DNA of 64,000 nucleotides, taken from contig NZ_CP159578.1 of assembly GCF_040536835.1 (NCBI RefSeq), forward strand, positions 930,001 to 994,000, given 5' to 3'. The notes under the pieces are model-generated. The model searched no databases. It saw nothing but the letters and a program-made list of their open reading frames with translations, and had not been told where the DNA came from. Of this stretch, positions 1-8,277 are shown in pieces. This stretch comes from Salinicola endophyticus. Lineage in GTDB: Bacteria; Pseudomonadota; Gammaproteobacteria; Pseudomonadales; Halomonadaceae. Position 1 is the first letter of the stretch, and each line of letters begins with the position of its first letter. The translations under genes and the position numbers were made by a program.

Positions 1-387
1 GCGCGCCTCGGGGGCCTCACGCGCGAGCTCGAACAGCGCGGTCTGGCGGTCGGGCAGGCGTTTCAGCTGCTTGGCGGTCAGGTGGTAGTCATCGCCGATC
101 CCCAGCAGCGAGTAGCCCGAGGTGTAGTCGAGGGCCTGCACGTCATCGCCCGTCACGGTGAAGCGCCCACGCTCCTCGCCGTGGGCGATCTTGATGCTGG
201 CCTGCATCGCGCTCTCCCAGGTCTCGCCTTGCTGGCTCAGGCGGTGGGTGATGGTGGCATCCGGCCAGCCGCTGATGTCCAGGCGGTAGTGGGCCACGAA
301 GGGCGTCGGTGCGCTTTGCGCCAGCGCCGTGGTCGTACCGAGCAGCAGTAGGGCGAGTGACACTAGCGTCGAGGTGAGAGTGGGCAT
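1..387 (-). CDS. DUF3108-like exported protein (N-terminal part, cut by window edge)
   Basis: The reverse strand is open from an ATG at 387 to the left edge, giving 129 residues without a stop. The first 24 residues form a signal peptide (a hydrophobic stretch rich in Leu and Ala, ending ALAQS). The mature start, with the pattern FVAHYRLDISGW and a later region about a YTSGYSLLGIGDDYHL-type strand, resembles DUF3108 proteins, which are periplasmic beta-rich proteins of unknown role. The C-terminal part lies outside the window, so the family call rests on the N-terminus only. The gene has its own start 118 bases downstream of the MFS gene on the same strand. Confidence 0.6.
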   Translation of the reverse strand, partial: MPTLTSTLVSLALLLLGTTTALAQSAPTPFVAHYRLDISGWPDATITHRLSQQGETWESAMQASIKIAHGEERGRFTVTGDDVQALDYTSGYSLLGIGDDYHLTAKQLKRLPDRQTALFELAREAPEAR

Positions 388-505
388 CGTCTTGACTCAG
401 GCTGGAGGCTTGGCTCTGTTGATGCCGGTTTCGGCCAAAGGTTCACCTGTGGCGAGACCGGGTGCCGCGTTTCTTGTGCACCCGGCCTTGGCAGCCTGCC
501 CCAGA

Positions 506-1798
506 TCACGCTGTGGGCTTGGCCTCCTCCAGGGCATCGTCCACCGGGTCCTCCAGCGGCTGGCCAGACTCGTCCTGGAGCTGGTAGGCATACGCGCCCT
601 CCAGCCCCGCCTCCTCTTCGGGATCCTCTTGGGCCTCGGCGATATAGCCGGGATAGAAGGGCGAGAGGATGGCGACGACGATGCCCAGTGCGGCGATCAG
701 CGAGAAGGCGTAGGTGTAGTCGAACAGATCGATCAAGCGCCCGATCACCGGCGAACCCGTCGCCTGTCCCAGCGCCACGGCCATGAAGGGAAACACCGGG
801 CCGGCCGACAGACGCCCCGGCAGCAGGCGGATACCGGTCATCAGATAGAGCCCGGTCAAGCTCATATAGGAGAGCCCGAAGATCAGCGCCGAAAAGAGTG
901 TCAGCCCGGGCTGTGCCGGGTTGGCTGCCAGCAGCAGCATGCTGGCGGCGAGCATCATCAGCATCAGCGCCTGGGTGATCGGCGGATTGTTGCGGTCGGC
1001 GAGGTCGGCGACCACGGCGCCGCCCAGGCCCGCCACGCCCACCGCGAACCAGAGCCAGCCGGTGGCGCCCGCCGAGCCGCCGCCGAGAGTGATCACCAGA
1101 TCGGGGGCGAAGATCCAGTACGCCGACGAGACGAAGCCCATCAAGAACGCGAACAGCGACAGGCGGACCAGACGCGACCACGGCAGCTCACCGAGCGGCG
1201 GCGGTGGGGCGGCCTCGGCGGGCGTCAGCCGCGATACCGCCGGCAGGAAGAACCAGGTGGCACACAGGCCGGCGATGGCCAGGGCGGTGAAAGAGAGGTA
1301 GGCCGTGCGCCAGGCGCCGGTCATCAAAATCACCGTGGGCACGGCAACCATGATGCCGATGCTGGTGCCCGCATTCATGAACGAGCTGACCCGCGCATGC
1401 AGGGCGCGCTTGACCACGGCCTGCATGCCGGTCGTCAGTGCCGGCATCATCAGCCCGGTGCAGATACCGCAGGAGAAGACGCCGATACCCAGGGTGATGG
1501 CGCTCGCCGCCTGGCTGATGAGCGCTAGGCCGGCGACGCCGAAGCTGGCCGAGATCATCGCCGCGTAGCGCGCGCCCAGGCGGTTGGCGAGCACCGGGGC
1601 GAAGCCGGTGGAGAGCAGGAAGCTCACCAGCGGCAGCGCGCCGATCACCCCGATCGTATAGGTGGTGAGGGCCAGGTCGTCGCGGATCTGCGGGACGAAA
1701 AGGCCGAAGGCGAAACGCGCCACACCATAGCTGATGGCAATGAGTACCGCGCCGAACGCCGCGAAGCTGGTGCTGGAGATATTTCTCATGGCTTTCAC
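506..1798 (-). CDS. MFS transporter, YbfB/YjiJ-like
   Basis: This 430-residue inner-membrane protein has about 12 hydrophobic segments in two halves, the usual size for the major facilitator superfamily. The N-terminal pattern SYGVARFAFGLFVPQIRDDL resembles the YbfB/YjiJ branch. A short acidic cytoplasmic tail (residues about 390-430, rich in Glu, Asp and Gln) follows the last segment and is probably not part of the transport core. Substrate is unknown. It stands alone, between ghrA and the DUF3108 gene, all on the same strand with gaps over 100 bases, so co-transcription is uncertain. Confidence 0.8.
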   Translation of the reverse strand: MKAMRNISSTSFAAFGAVLIAISYGVARFAFGLFVPQIRDDLALTTYTIGVIGALPLVSFLLSTGFAPVLANRLGARYAAMISASFGVAGLALISQAASAITLGIGVFSCGICTGLMMPALTTGMQAVVKRALHARVSSFMNAGTSIGIMVAVPTVILMTGAWRTAYLSFTALAIAGLCATWFFLPAVSRLTPAEAAPPPPLGELPWSRLVRLSLFAFLMGFVSSAYWIFAPDLVITLGGGSAGATGWLWFAVGVAGLGGAVVADLADRNNPPITQALMLMMLAASMLLLAANPAQPGLTLFSALIFGLSYMSLTGLYLMTGIRLLPGRLSAGPVFPFMAVALGQATGSPVIGRLIDLFDYTYAFSLIAALGIVVAILSPFYPGYIAEAQEDPEEEAGLEGAYAYQLQDESGQPLEDPVDDALEEAKPTA

Positions 1799-1990
1799 CT
1801 CTCTGGCGCTCGTGGACGACGCCTGACCTGTGGCCTGATCGATGCTTCGGGGGCGCGGTCGCTCAGCCGCAGCCAGCCCGAGGGGCGCTCACCGCAGTGT
1901 GGATGAGACCCGCGCTAGGGTGAAGTGCGCAGGCGCGGCTGGATTCGGCCGCGGCGCGATCGCGGTGGCGGGTGTCGTCGGTGGCTACGT

Positions 1991-2923
1991 TCAGTAGCCG
2001 GCATCGGGGTCGATGGTCTCGACCGCCTCGCCACGGGATAGCCGGGCCAGGGCCTCGGCGACCTGATCAGCGGCGGCGCCGATCGGCGTGGGGCCGGCCA
2101 TGTGCGGGGTGATCAGAATGCGCGGGTGGCGCCATAGCGGGCTCTCGGCCGGCAGCGGCTCCTGCGGGAAGGCGTCGAGCAGCGCCCCGCGCAGATGGGC
2201 GTCGTCGGCCTCGCCGCTGCCGAGGGCGTCGAGCAGGGCGGCTTCGTCGATCAAGGTGCCGCGCCCGGGATTGATCAGGCTGGCCCCGGCGGGCAGCTTG
2301 GCCAGGGTGGCGCGGTCGATCAGGTGACGGGTGGCCGGGGTGTCCGGCAGCAGCGTCACCAGCGTCATGACCTGAGCGAGCAAGGCATCGAGGCCGGCAT
2401 CGCCATGGTGGCAGGTGATGCCCTCGAGCTGCTTGGGCGAGCGGCTCCAGCCGTGCACAGGATAGCCGTCGGCGGCCAGCATCTGCGCTACGCGGGTACC
2501 GATCGCGCCCAGGCCGAGGACACCGATACCCCACGCGGGCTTGTCGACCACCGGAACCTCGCGCCAGGTCTGCGTACGTTGCTGGCGCTGGTAGCGGTCG
2601 AAGTCGCGCTGGAAGTGGAGCACGCCGTAGCGCACGTAGTCGCCGATCAACTCGCCCATGCCGGCGTCGCGCAGCTTGACGATGGGAATCTCGCGCGGCA
2701 GTGCGGGGTTGTTGAGCAGGGCGTCGACCCCGGCACCGAGATTGACGATACCGCGCAGCCAGCGCTGCTCCTCGAGCAGTGAGGCAGGCGGCTTCCACGC
2801 CACCAGATAGTCGACCTGGGGGTTGCCGTGCTCGGCGCCCAGGTGGAATTGGGCCTCGGGCAGGCGCTGGGCGAGTACGTCGCGCCACTGCGCGGCATCC
2901 TGGTGATAGATCAGTACCTGCAT
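1991..2923 (-). CDS. ghrA: Glyoxylate/hydroxypyruvate reductase A
   Basis: This is a cytoplasmic D-2-hydroxyacid dehydrogenase of 310 residues that would reduce glyoxylate and hydroxypyruvate with NAD(P)H. The Rossmann motif GVLGLGAIGTRVAQ sits near residues 137-150. The catalytic Arg lies in LINPGRGTLID and the catalytic His in ILITPHMAGPTP, both in the expected order. Length matches GhrA of enterobacteria (about 312). The ATG at 2923 is chosen because a GGAGG ribosome site lies just upstream; a longer in-frame start at 2989 has no such support. The neighbouring MFS gene at 3533 could supply a hydroxyacid or sugar acid, but that is only inferred from proximity. Confidence 0.88.
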   Translation of the reverse strand: MQVLIYHQDAAQWRDVLAQRLPEAQFHLGAEHGNPQVDYLVAWKPPASLLEEQRWLRGIVNLGAGVDALLNNPALPREIPIVKLRDAGMGELIGDYVRYGVLHFQRDFDRYQRQQRTQTWREVPVVDKPAWGIGVLGLGAIGTRVAQMLAADGYPVHGWSRSPKQLEGITCHHGDAGLDALLAQVMTLVTLLPDTPATRHLIDRATLAKLPAGASLINPGRGTLIDEAALLDALGSGEADDAHLRGALLDAFPQEPLPAESPLWRHPRILITPHMAGPTPIGAAADQVAEALARLSRGEAVETIDPDAGY

Positions 2924-3268
2924 GTTGCCTCCTGGGCGCAGTGGGTGGACGCCGGTTGCCGGGCAGGAGTCGTGCTGCAGCAGTGGCAAGCCAGGGAAAG
3001 ACAGAAAACTGTTCGATGTGAGTGATCGGTAGCTCGAAGGCGTGTTCCCGATGACCCGGTGCTCGTGTCACGCAGAAAAACAAAACCTACGAACACGAAG
3101 CGTGCTCCGTAGTCTGCCTGACGCGCGCCGCTCGTCAAACCTGTGGCCCCGGCTGTATGCCCGCGGGAACCGCACACGCTCAGCGCCCGGCAACGGCATG
3201 GAAACAGCGCGCGTCGCATGGCTCGATAGGTTGGATGAGTGTCAGCAGCTCAGACAAACGCCGATGGC
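2924..3268. other. Intergenic region upstream of ghrA
   Basis: No convincing gene is seen. It contains an imperfect 17-base palindrome at 3091-3107 (GAACACG, AAG, CGTGCTC) and further CACG/CGTG half-sites nearby, which could form an operator for ghrA. This is only suggestive. Confidence 0.35.
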
Positions 3269-3413
3269 TAGGGTTTGTACGAAAAGTCAGCGAGCGAAGG
3301 CAAGACAAGGCAAAAATCGGCGAAAATGCGGAGTTTACGGGGTGTAAATGAGCATTTTGAGCCGATTTTTAACACTGTATTGCCGAGTGCAGGTAGTTTT
3401 CGCACAAAGCCTA
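3269..3413. repeat. MITE-like element with terminal inverted repeats
   Basis: About 145 bases are bounded by near-identical inverted ends: TAGGGTTTGTACGAAAA at the left, and at the right the reverse complement of TAGGCTTTGTGCGAAAA. Both ends abut TA, a possible target duplication. The interior is AT-richer than the surroundings and has no open frame of note. The ends resemble IS5-superfamily termini (GGCTTTGT...), from memory of that group. Two shorter related sequences occur at 6826-6873 and 8190-8220. Confidence 0.65.
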
Positions 3414-3532
3414 AGACTGGCCAACGTTCAGTGGCCGTTCGAGCGACGTAAACCCGCCAGCCCATATTGACTTGCCATTATCTCCTCTTGCCCCGCACCC
3501 GATGACGGGCGTGGGGCCTGTCTTCATGCAGC

Positions 3533-4846
3533 CTATGTCTTGTCCAGACGATGCTGGTCTGGGCGATGAAAGACGAGAGTAATGATCACAGAAGATGCCG
3601 CCAGGGCAGACATCAGCATGAATGCCTCGGTGAAGCCACCGCTTTGCCCCACGATCCAGCCTGTGAGTGCGGGAGCCAGAAAACCGGCGATCGCGAAGCC
3701 GAAGTCCATGATACCCAGCGCCGTGGCGGAACGGTCGCGAGTGACGTCGATATTGACGGCGTAAAAGGCCGCGTTCGCGCCCATGGAGGCGGCGACGGCA
3801 ACGGTGATCAGTACCAGCGCAAGCGTCAGATTGTCGGTGAAGGCGACCGGCAGGATCATCAGCGCTGCCAGACCTTGGGTGGCGGCAATCAGATAGCTTC
3901 GGGCAATGCGCAGCTTGCCGGTGCGCCGCAAGAGCATATCCGACAAATTGCTGAGCAGGACCAGGGCCAAGGCAGCGGCAAGCCAGGGGGCGACAGAGAA
4001 CCAACCGACGCTGGTGATCGACAGCTTGAAGGTGCGTTCCAGATACCCCGGCAGCCAGGTCATGAAGAAGAACAGGAAGTAGCCGAACACGAAGAACGCC
4101 CAGTTGTTCGCCATGAGCGTGCCGTTCGTCAATAAGCTTGCCCAACTCGTCCGCTCGCGCGGCGCATCGGTGGAATGCGCGTCTGGCGTGGGCGTTGGCG
4201 GGTCCGCGATGACGGCGATTTCGGCGGCATTCACCCGGCTGCTGTCTTCGGGATGGTTGCGGAACAGCACCCACCACAATGGCATCCACAGGAGGCTGAC
4301 GGCGCCGAGCAGAATGAACATCTCGCGCCAGCCCGTGATCGCGGTGAGATAGGAGACGACCGGCGCGCCGATCGCCAGCGAGACAGGCACCGCGACCAGC
4401 GAATAGCCGAGGGCGCGTCCGCGTTCCCGTCCTGATAGCCAGTGCGCAATGGCGCCGGTCTGGCCGGGGAACATCGGCCCTTCGGCCAGACCGAGCGCGG
4501 CACGCGCGGCAAGGATGAGAAGAAAACTGCTGGCTACGCCGACCAGGGCCGTTGCCACTGCCCAGGCGACGACTGAGACCGCCAGTACGATGCGCGCGCC
4601 GAATCGGTCGACCAGAATGCCGCCCAACAGAGTGGTGACGGCGTAGCCTATGCCGAAGGCGCCGAGAATCATGCCCTGCTGGGCATCGCTGAGGTTCAGT
4701 TCTTTGGACATCGGCCCGATCGCGTAGGAGATGGCCGAGCGATCGATGTAGTTGATCAGGATGATCGCGGCGAGCATCGCAACGATGACCCAGCGAAAAT
4801 GTGACGCGCCGCGTGATGAGGAGGCGTGTTGAGTGGATGTCTGCAT
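3533..4846 (-). CDS. MFS transporter, anion:cation symporter (ACS)-like
   Basis: This 437-residue membrane protein has about 12 hydrophobic segments. After a short polar N-terminus, the first helix carries INYIDRSAISYA, the typical N/D-Y-x-D-R signature of ACS-family carriers that import sugar acids and other organic anions. The loop DRFGARIVL between segments 2 and 3 matches the MFS loop signature. The ATG at 4846 gives the usual length and is preceded by a GGAGG-type site. Substrate is unknown; ghrA lies 600 bases downstream on the same strand, with a MITE-like element between them. Confidence 0.82.
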   Translation of the reverse strand: MQTSTQHASSSRGASHFRWVIVAMLAAIILINYIDRSAISYAIGPMSKELNLSDAQQGMILGAFGIGYAVTTLLGGILVDRFGARIVLAVSVVAWAVATALVGVASSFLLILAARAALGLAEGPMFPGQTGAIAHWLSGRERGRALGYSLVAVPVSLAIGAPVVSYLTAITGWREMFILLGAVSLLWMPLWWVLFRNHPEDSSRVNAAEIAVIADPPTPTPDAHSTDAPRERTSWASLLTNGTLMANNWAFFVFGYFLFFFMTWLPGYLERTFKLSITSVGWFSVAPWLAAALALVLLSNLSDMLLRRTGKLRIARSYLIAATQGLAALMILPVAFTDNLTLALVLITVAVAASMGANAAFYAVNIDVTRDRSATALGIMDFGFAIAGFLAPALTGWIVGQSGGFTEAFMLMSALAASSVIITLVFHRPDQHRLDKT

Positions 4847-5273
4847 TATCTTCCTCCTTCGAGTTCCGGCATATCAGCCAGATCCCGATAGTGTCAGCCG
4901 CAACAGTGGAAAGCTCGGTCTCCCTACATGGCATTGGGCCTCTGCGCATTTCTGGACTGCACACCGCTCATCTCACATCGCGGTATCGGTTGCCCGGCCG
5001 AACATAGCAAGTGACAGTTGGTTACCGAGAAAATTCACTGTCATGAATTCAGGCTCAGGTGCCGGGCCGGGCGATCGCGACGACGCCCCGATGATCGCCC
5101 AACAGATGCCGCTGAAGATCAGCCAGCCTCAGGAGGCCTGTCGTGCGAAGCTGCGCGGGTCGAAGAGGATGAAAACGTTCGCTTTTTCCAGAAAAGGCAG
5201 CGCTACCAAGAGCGTCGGTATCTCGATCTCGGTAAGGGGACAGTCTGGGAAAAGGGGCCGCCCGGCAGCCGCT
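4847..5273. other. Intergenic region, no gene recognised
   Basis: The 427 bases between the MFS gene and the MocR regulator hold no frame with convincing similarity or codon usage. A run near 5160-5250 is AT-richer than its surroundings and could be decayed coding DNA, but no family is recognised. No strong terminator is seen beyond the regulator's stop. Confidence 0.4.
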
Positions 5274-6680
5274 TCAGTAGACGATTTCCAGCATCGGCGG
5301 CGGTGCTTCGCCGAGCAGCCGGGCGAGCACGTCGAGGGCGTAGGCCAGCCGCCCCAGGTCGCTCTCGGCGCCCAGGCTGAGACGCACCCGCTGCGGCGCC
5401 GGCGTCTGCGCGACCAGGAACGGTTGCGCGGTGGTGATCGCCACGCCCTCCTGACGCGCCTGCTGCTTGAGCTCCTCGGCGCGCCACGGTGACGGCAGCG
5501 CGATCCAGGCGTGCAGGCTGCTGGGGCGCGCATCGATGGCGTGGCCGGCCAGGCGGCGGGCGGTCAGCGATTGGCGTTCGGCGAGCAGTTGGCGCTGTTC
5601 ATGCGCCAGCGTATCGATCATGCCGTTGGCGAGCCAGTAGTCGGCCAGTTCGAACACCAGCGGTGTCGCCATCCAGCTGGTGGCGCGCAGGCGCGGCAGG
5701 GTGTGGTGCATCTGCCCGCGGGGCACGCTGAGATAGCCGGCGCGCAGCCCGGGCACGGTGGCCTTGGTCAGGCTGGTGACATGGAAGCTCTGCAGCGGCA
5801 GGCGCGCGGTGAGCGGTGTCAGCCCGGGCGGTTCGAGCAGGGCGTGGACGTCGTCCTCGATCAGCCACACACCGTGGCGCTCGAGCACCCGGGCCACGGC
5901 ATCGCGCCGCGCGTTCTCCATGGTCGCGCCGGTCGGGTTGAGCTGGGTCGGGGTGAGGCACACCGCCCGCGGGCGGTGACGCACGATGGCTGCCTCCAGC
6001 GCCTCTGGCAGTACGCCCTGGCGGTCGATGGCGACCCCGCGCAGCTGGAAGCCAAGCGTGCGCGCCAGCGAGATCAGGCCGTGGTCGGTGAGCGACTCGG
6101 TGAGCACCACGTCACCGTGCTGAACCACGGTGGCGATCGCCAGCATCAGGCCATGGGCGGCACCGTTGCAGAGCAGCCGCTCCTCCACCTCGCCGGGGAC
6201 CCCGAGCCGCTCTCGGAGCCAGGCGTCGGCACGCTCGCGCTGATGGACCAGACCGGCGATCGGGCGGCAGGCACCGATCACATCGGCGTGGGCAGTGCGC
6301 GCCAGCTCTGCCAGGGCTTCGCGAAAGCGCAGATGGTGGGAGGGCAGACACACCGGATGGGCGATCGAGAGATCGATCAGGCTGTCGTCGGCGAGGGTGG
6401 CCGGCGCGCGCAGGAACTCGTTTTCGGTATCGCCCTCGGTATCGCGGATCCAGGTGCCGCTGCCGACCCGGGCCTGCACCAGGCCACTCTTCTCCGCCTG
6501 CTCGTAGGCCCGCGACACGGTCTGCACGCTGACCCCGAGGGTCTCCGCCAGTTCGCGGTGGGTGGGCAGTCGGGTACCCGGCGAAATGGCACCGTGGCGC
6601 AGCGCCTCGGCCAGGGCGCGGGCGATCGCGAGATACTTAGGCCCTTGGGTCGATAGATAGGGTGTGAGGTCGATTGTCAT
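5274..6680 (-). CDS. enuR: MocR-family regulator, probable EnuR of ectoine catabolism
   Basis: This 468-residue protein has a GntR winged helix at residues about 12-78 (LPTHRELAETLGVSVQTVSR is the recognition region) followed by a fold-type I aminotransferase-like domain. The PLP-binding lysine is K306 in SLTKATVPGLRAG; the Asp of the pyridine pocket is in LIEDDVHA. EnuR is known as a PLP-containing MocR regulator that controls ectoine and hydroxyectoine uptake and catabolism genes in marine bacteria. Its size and its divergent position 249 bases from doeA support that role here. The identification is inferred from family plus context; another MocR function (for example PdxR-like) is not excluded. 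Confidence 0.75.
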   Translation of the reverse strand: MTIDLTPYLSTQGPKYLAIARALAEALRHGAISPGTRLPTHRELAETLGVSVQTVSRAYEQAEKSGLVQARVGSGTWIRDTEGDTENEFLRAPATLADDSLIDLSIAHPVCLPSHHLRFREALAELARTAHADVIGACRPIAGLVHQRERADAWLRERLGVPGEVEERLLCNGAAHGLMLAIATVVQHGDVVLTESLTDHGLISLARTLGFQLRGVAIDRQGVLPEALEAAIVRHRPRAVCLTPTQLNPTGATMENARRDAVARVLERHGVWLIEDDVHALLEPPGLTPLTARLPLQSFHVTSLTKATVPGLRAGYLSVPRGQMHHTLPRLRATSWMATPLVFELADYWLANGMIDTLAHEQRQLLAERQSLTARRLAGHAIDARPSSLHAWIALPSPWRAEELKQQARQEGVAITTAQPFLVAQTPAPQRVRLSLGAESDLGRLAYALDVLARLLGEAPPPMLEIVY

Positions 6681-6929
6681 GATGCAATAAAGCCTTTGAC
6701 GCCAGGACGCGCGACGATGCTACTATCGGCCTTGATGCATTGACCGCTAATTGTCCTGACTTTTGCGAGAATCGATCATGACAATTTCACATCCGGTCGG
6801 CAAGCGGTAGGACAGGCCGCTGCTAGGGTTTGTACGAAACGTCAGCGAGCGCAGGTCGTTTTCGTACAGAGCTGAGGCGTGCTGGCAGCCTGCGTCCTGA
6901 TAATTCGGTCCCGTTAGTCGAGTGGCTCC
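6681..6929. promoter_or_regulatory. Divergent control region of the MocR gene and doeA
   Basis: These 249 bases separate two divergent starts and must hold both promoters. Two direct copies of a GATGCA(A/T)T word lie at 6681-6688 and 6734-6741, 53 bases apart (about five helical turns), which fits the direct-repeat operators common for MocR proteins. A perfect 7-base inverted repeat AATTGTC/GACAATT lies at 6749-6755 and 6780-6786. A short MITE-like remnant occupies 6826-6873, between these sites and doeA. Functions are inferred. Confidence 0.5.
6826..6873. repeat. Short MITE-like remnant upstream of doeA
   Basis: The 48 bases begin GGGTTTGTACGAAACGTCAG and end with the inverted counterpart TTTTCGTACAGAGCT. 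The left 30 bases match the left end of the 3269-3413 element nearly exactly (including GTCAGCGAGCG), and the right end is related to its right end, so this looks like an internally deleted copy. It lies about 57 bases before doeA and can fold into a hairpin. Confidence 0.6.
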
Positions 6930-8129
6930 ATGTTCCAGGTTTCCCTGCCTTTTTCGCGTGAAGAGTACGCCAGCCGTTTGCACAAGGTGCGCGTGTCGAT
7001 GGCCAATCGTGGTCTCGATGTGCTGATCGTCAGCGACCCCTCCAACATGGCCTGGCTGACCGGCTACGACGGCTGGTCGTTCTATGTCCATCAGTGCGTG
7101 CTGGTGGGTCTGGAGGGGGAGCCGGTGTGGTACGGCCGGCGTCAGGATGCCAATGGCGCCTGGCGCACCTGCTGGATGCACGAGGAGCGGGTGCGCTACT
7201 ACCCGGACTACTATGTGCAGAATCCGGACATGCACCCGATGGAGTACCTGGCTCAGTCGGTGCTGCCGGAGTATGGCTGGCACACCGGCAGCATCGGTGT
7301 GGAGATGGACAACTACTACTTCTCGGCGCGGGCCTACACCAGCCTGGTCAAGGAGCTGCCCCACGCCAAGCTGAGCGATGCCACTGCGCTGGTCAACTGG
7401 TGCCGCGCGATCAAGTCGCCCCAGGAGATCGCCTACATGCGCGTCGCGGCGCGCATCGTCGAGGGCATGCACTCGCGCATTCTGGAGATGATCGAGCCGG
7501 GCCTGGCCAAGAGCAAGCTGGTCTCCGAGATCTACCGCGTCGGCACCGAGGGCTGGACCGACCCCAACGGCGTGGTGCATGGCGGCGACTATCCCGCCAT
7601 CGTGCCGCTGCTGCCCACCGGCAGCGACGCCGCCGCGCCCCATCTGACCTGGGACGACACCCCCTTTCGCCGCGGCGAGGGGACGTTTTTCGAGATCGCC
7701 GGCTGCTACAAGCGCTACCACGCGCCGCTGTCGCGGACAGTGTTCCTGGGCACGCCGCCCAAGGAGTTCCTGCGTGGCGAGTCGGCGCTGCTCGAAGGTA
7801 TCGAGAACGGCCTCGCCGTGGCCAAGCCCGGCAACCGCTGTGCCGACATCGCGCTGGCGCTGGGCGCGGCGATGGACAAGTACGGCTTCGACCGCGGTGG
7901 CGCGCGCTGCGGCTACCCCATCGGGATCAGCTATCCGCCGGACTGGGGCGAGCGCACCATGAGTCTGCGCCCTTCGGACGAGACGATCCTCGAGCCGGGG
8001 ATGACGTTCCACTTCATGCCCGGCATGTGGATGGACGACTGGGGCCTGGAGATCACCGAGAGTATCCTGATCACCGAGCAGGGCGCCGAACCGCTGTGCG
8101 AGTTTCCCCGACAGCTGTTCGTCAAATAG
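6930..8129 (+). CDS. doeA: Ectoine hydrolase
   Basis: This 399-residue cytoplasmic enzyme opens the ectoine ring to N-acetyl-diaminobutyrate, the first step of ectoine degradation (EC 3.5.4.44). It has the creatinase/aminopeptidase P (M24) layout: an N-terminal domain to about residue 165 (SNMAWLTGYDGWSFY) and a C-terminal pita-bread domain (GGDYPAIVPLLPTG; GEGTFFEIAGCYKRYH; LEPGMTFHFMPGMW). The length equals that of Halomonas DoeA. It is followed by doeB after 148 bases, a gap wider than usual for an operon and containing a repeat remnant. The ribosome site is weak (GAGTGG). The start at 6930 is the first ATG after the control region. Confidence 0.93.
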   Translation: MFQVSLPFSREEYASRLHKVRVSMANRGLDVLIVSDPSNMAWLTGYDGWSFYVHQCVLVGLEGEPVWYGRRQDANGAWRTCWMHEERVRYYPDYYVQNPDMHPMEYLAQSVLPEYGWHTGSIGVEMDNYYFSARAYTSLVKELPHAKLSDATALVNWCRAIKSPQEIAYMRVAARIVEGMHSRILEMIEPGLAKSKLVSEIYRVGTEGWTDPNGVVHGGDYPAIVPLLPTGSDAAAPHLTWDDTPFRRGEGTFFEIAGCYKRYHAPLSRTVFLGTPPKEFLRGESALLEGIENGLAVAKPGNRCADIALALGAAMDKYGFDRGGARCGYPIGISYPPDWGERTMSLRPSDETILEPGMTFHFMPGMWMDDWGLEITESILITEQGAEPLCEFPRQLFVK

Positions 8130-8189
8130 GCGCGCCAGCCGTTCGTCGATAAGCCGTTTGTCAGATAAGTGTCGCGTCGACGCGGTCTG

Positions 8190-8220
8190 AGGTTCTGTAC
8201 GAAATGTCATTTTTCGATGA
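8190..8220. repeat. Single end of the MITE-like family between doeA and doeB
   Basis: The sequence AGGTTCTGTACGAAATGTCA shares the TTTGTACGAAA-type end with the elements at 3269-3413 and 6826-6873. A short CGAAA...TTTCG inverted pair follows directly. No second full terminus is seen, so this is a solo end or strongly decayed copy inside the doeA-doeB spacer. Confidence 0.45.
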
Positions 8221-8277
8221 TGCGTCCGGCGGCCAGGAGCCAAGGGCGTGCCATCCGCTTCAGTGAGGAGAGTTCGC

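Noticed and set aside
329..1528. Long open frame on the plus strand, 399 codons, opposite the MFS gene
   Set aside because: It is a GC-rich antisense shadow: its product is rich in Arg, Gln, His and Gly with no domain, while the reverse strand encodes a clear transporter.
4847..5273. Decayed gene in the spacer before the MocR gene
   Set aside because: Short frames such as one encoding a hydrophobic run at 5041-5260 show no consistent family; composition alone is not enough.
5018..5380. Plus-strand frame across the end of the MocR gene
   Set aside because: It overlaps the regulator's coding end in antisense and has Arg-rich, repetitive composition without a domain.
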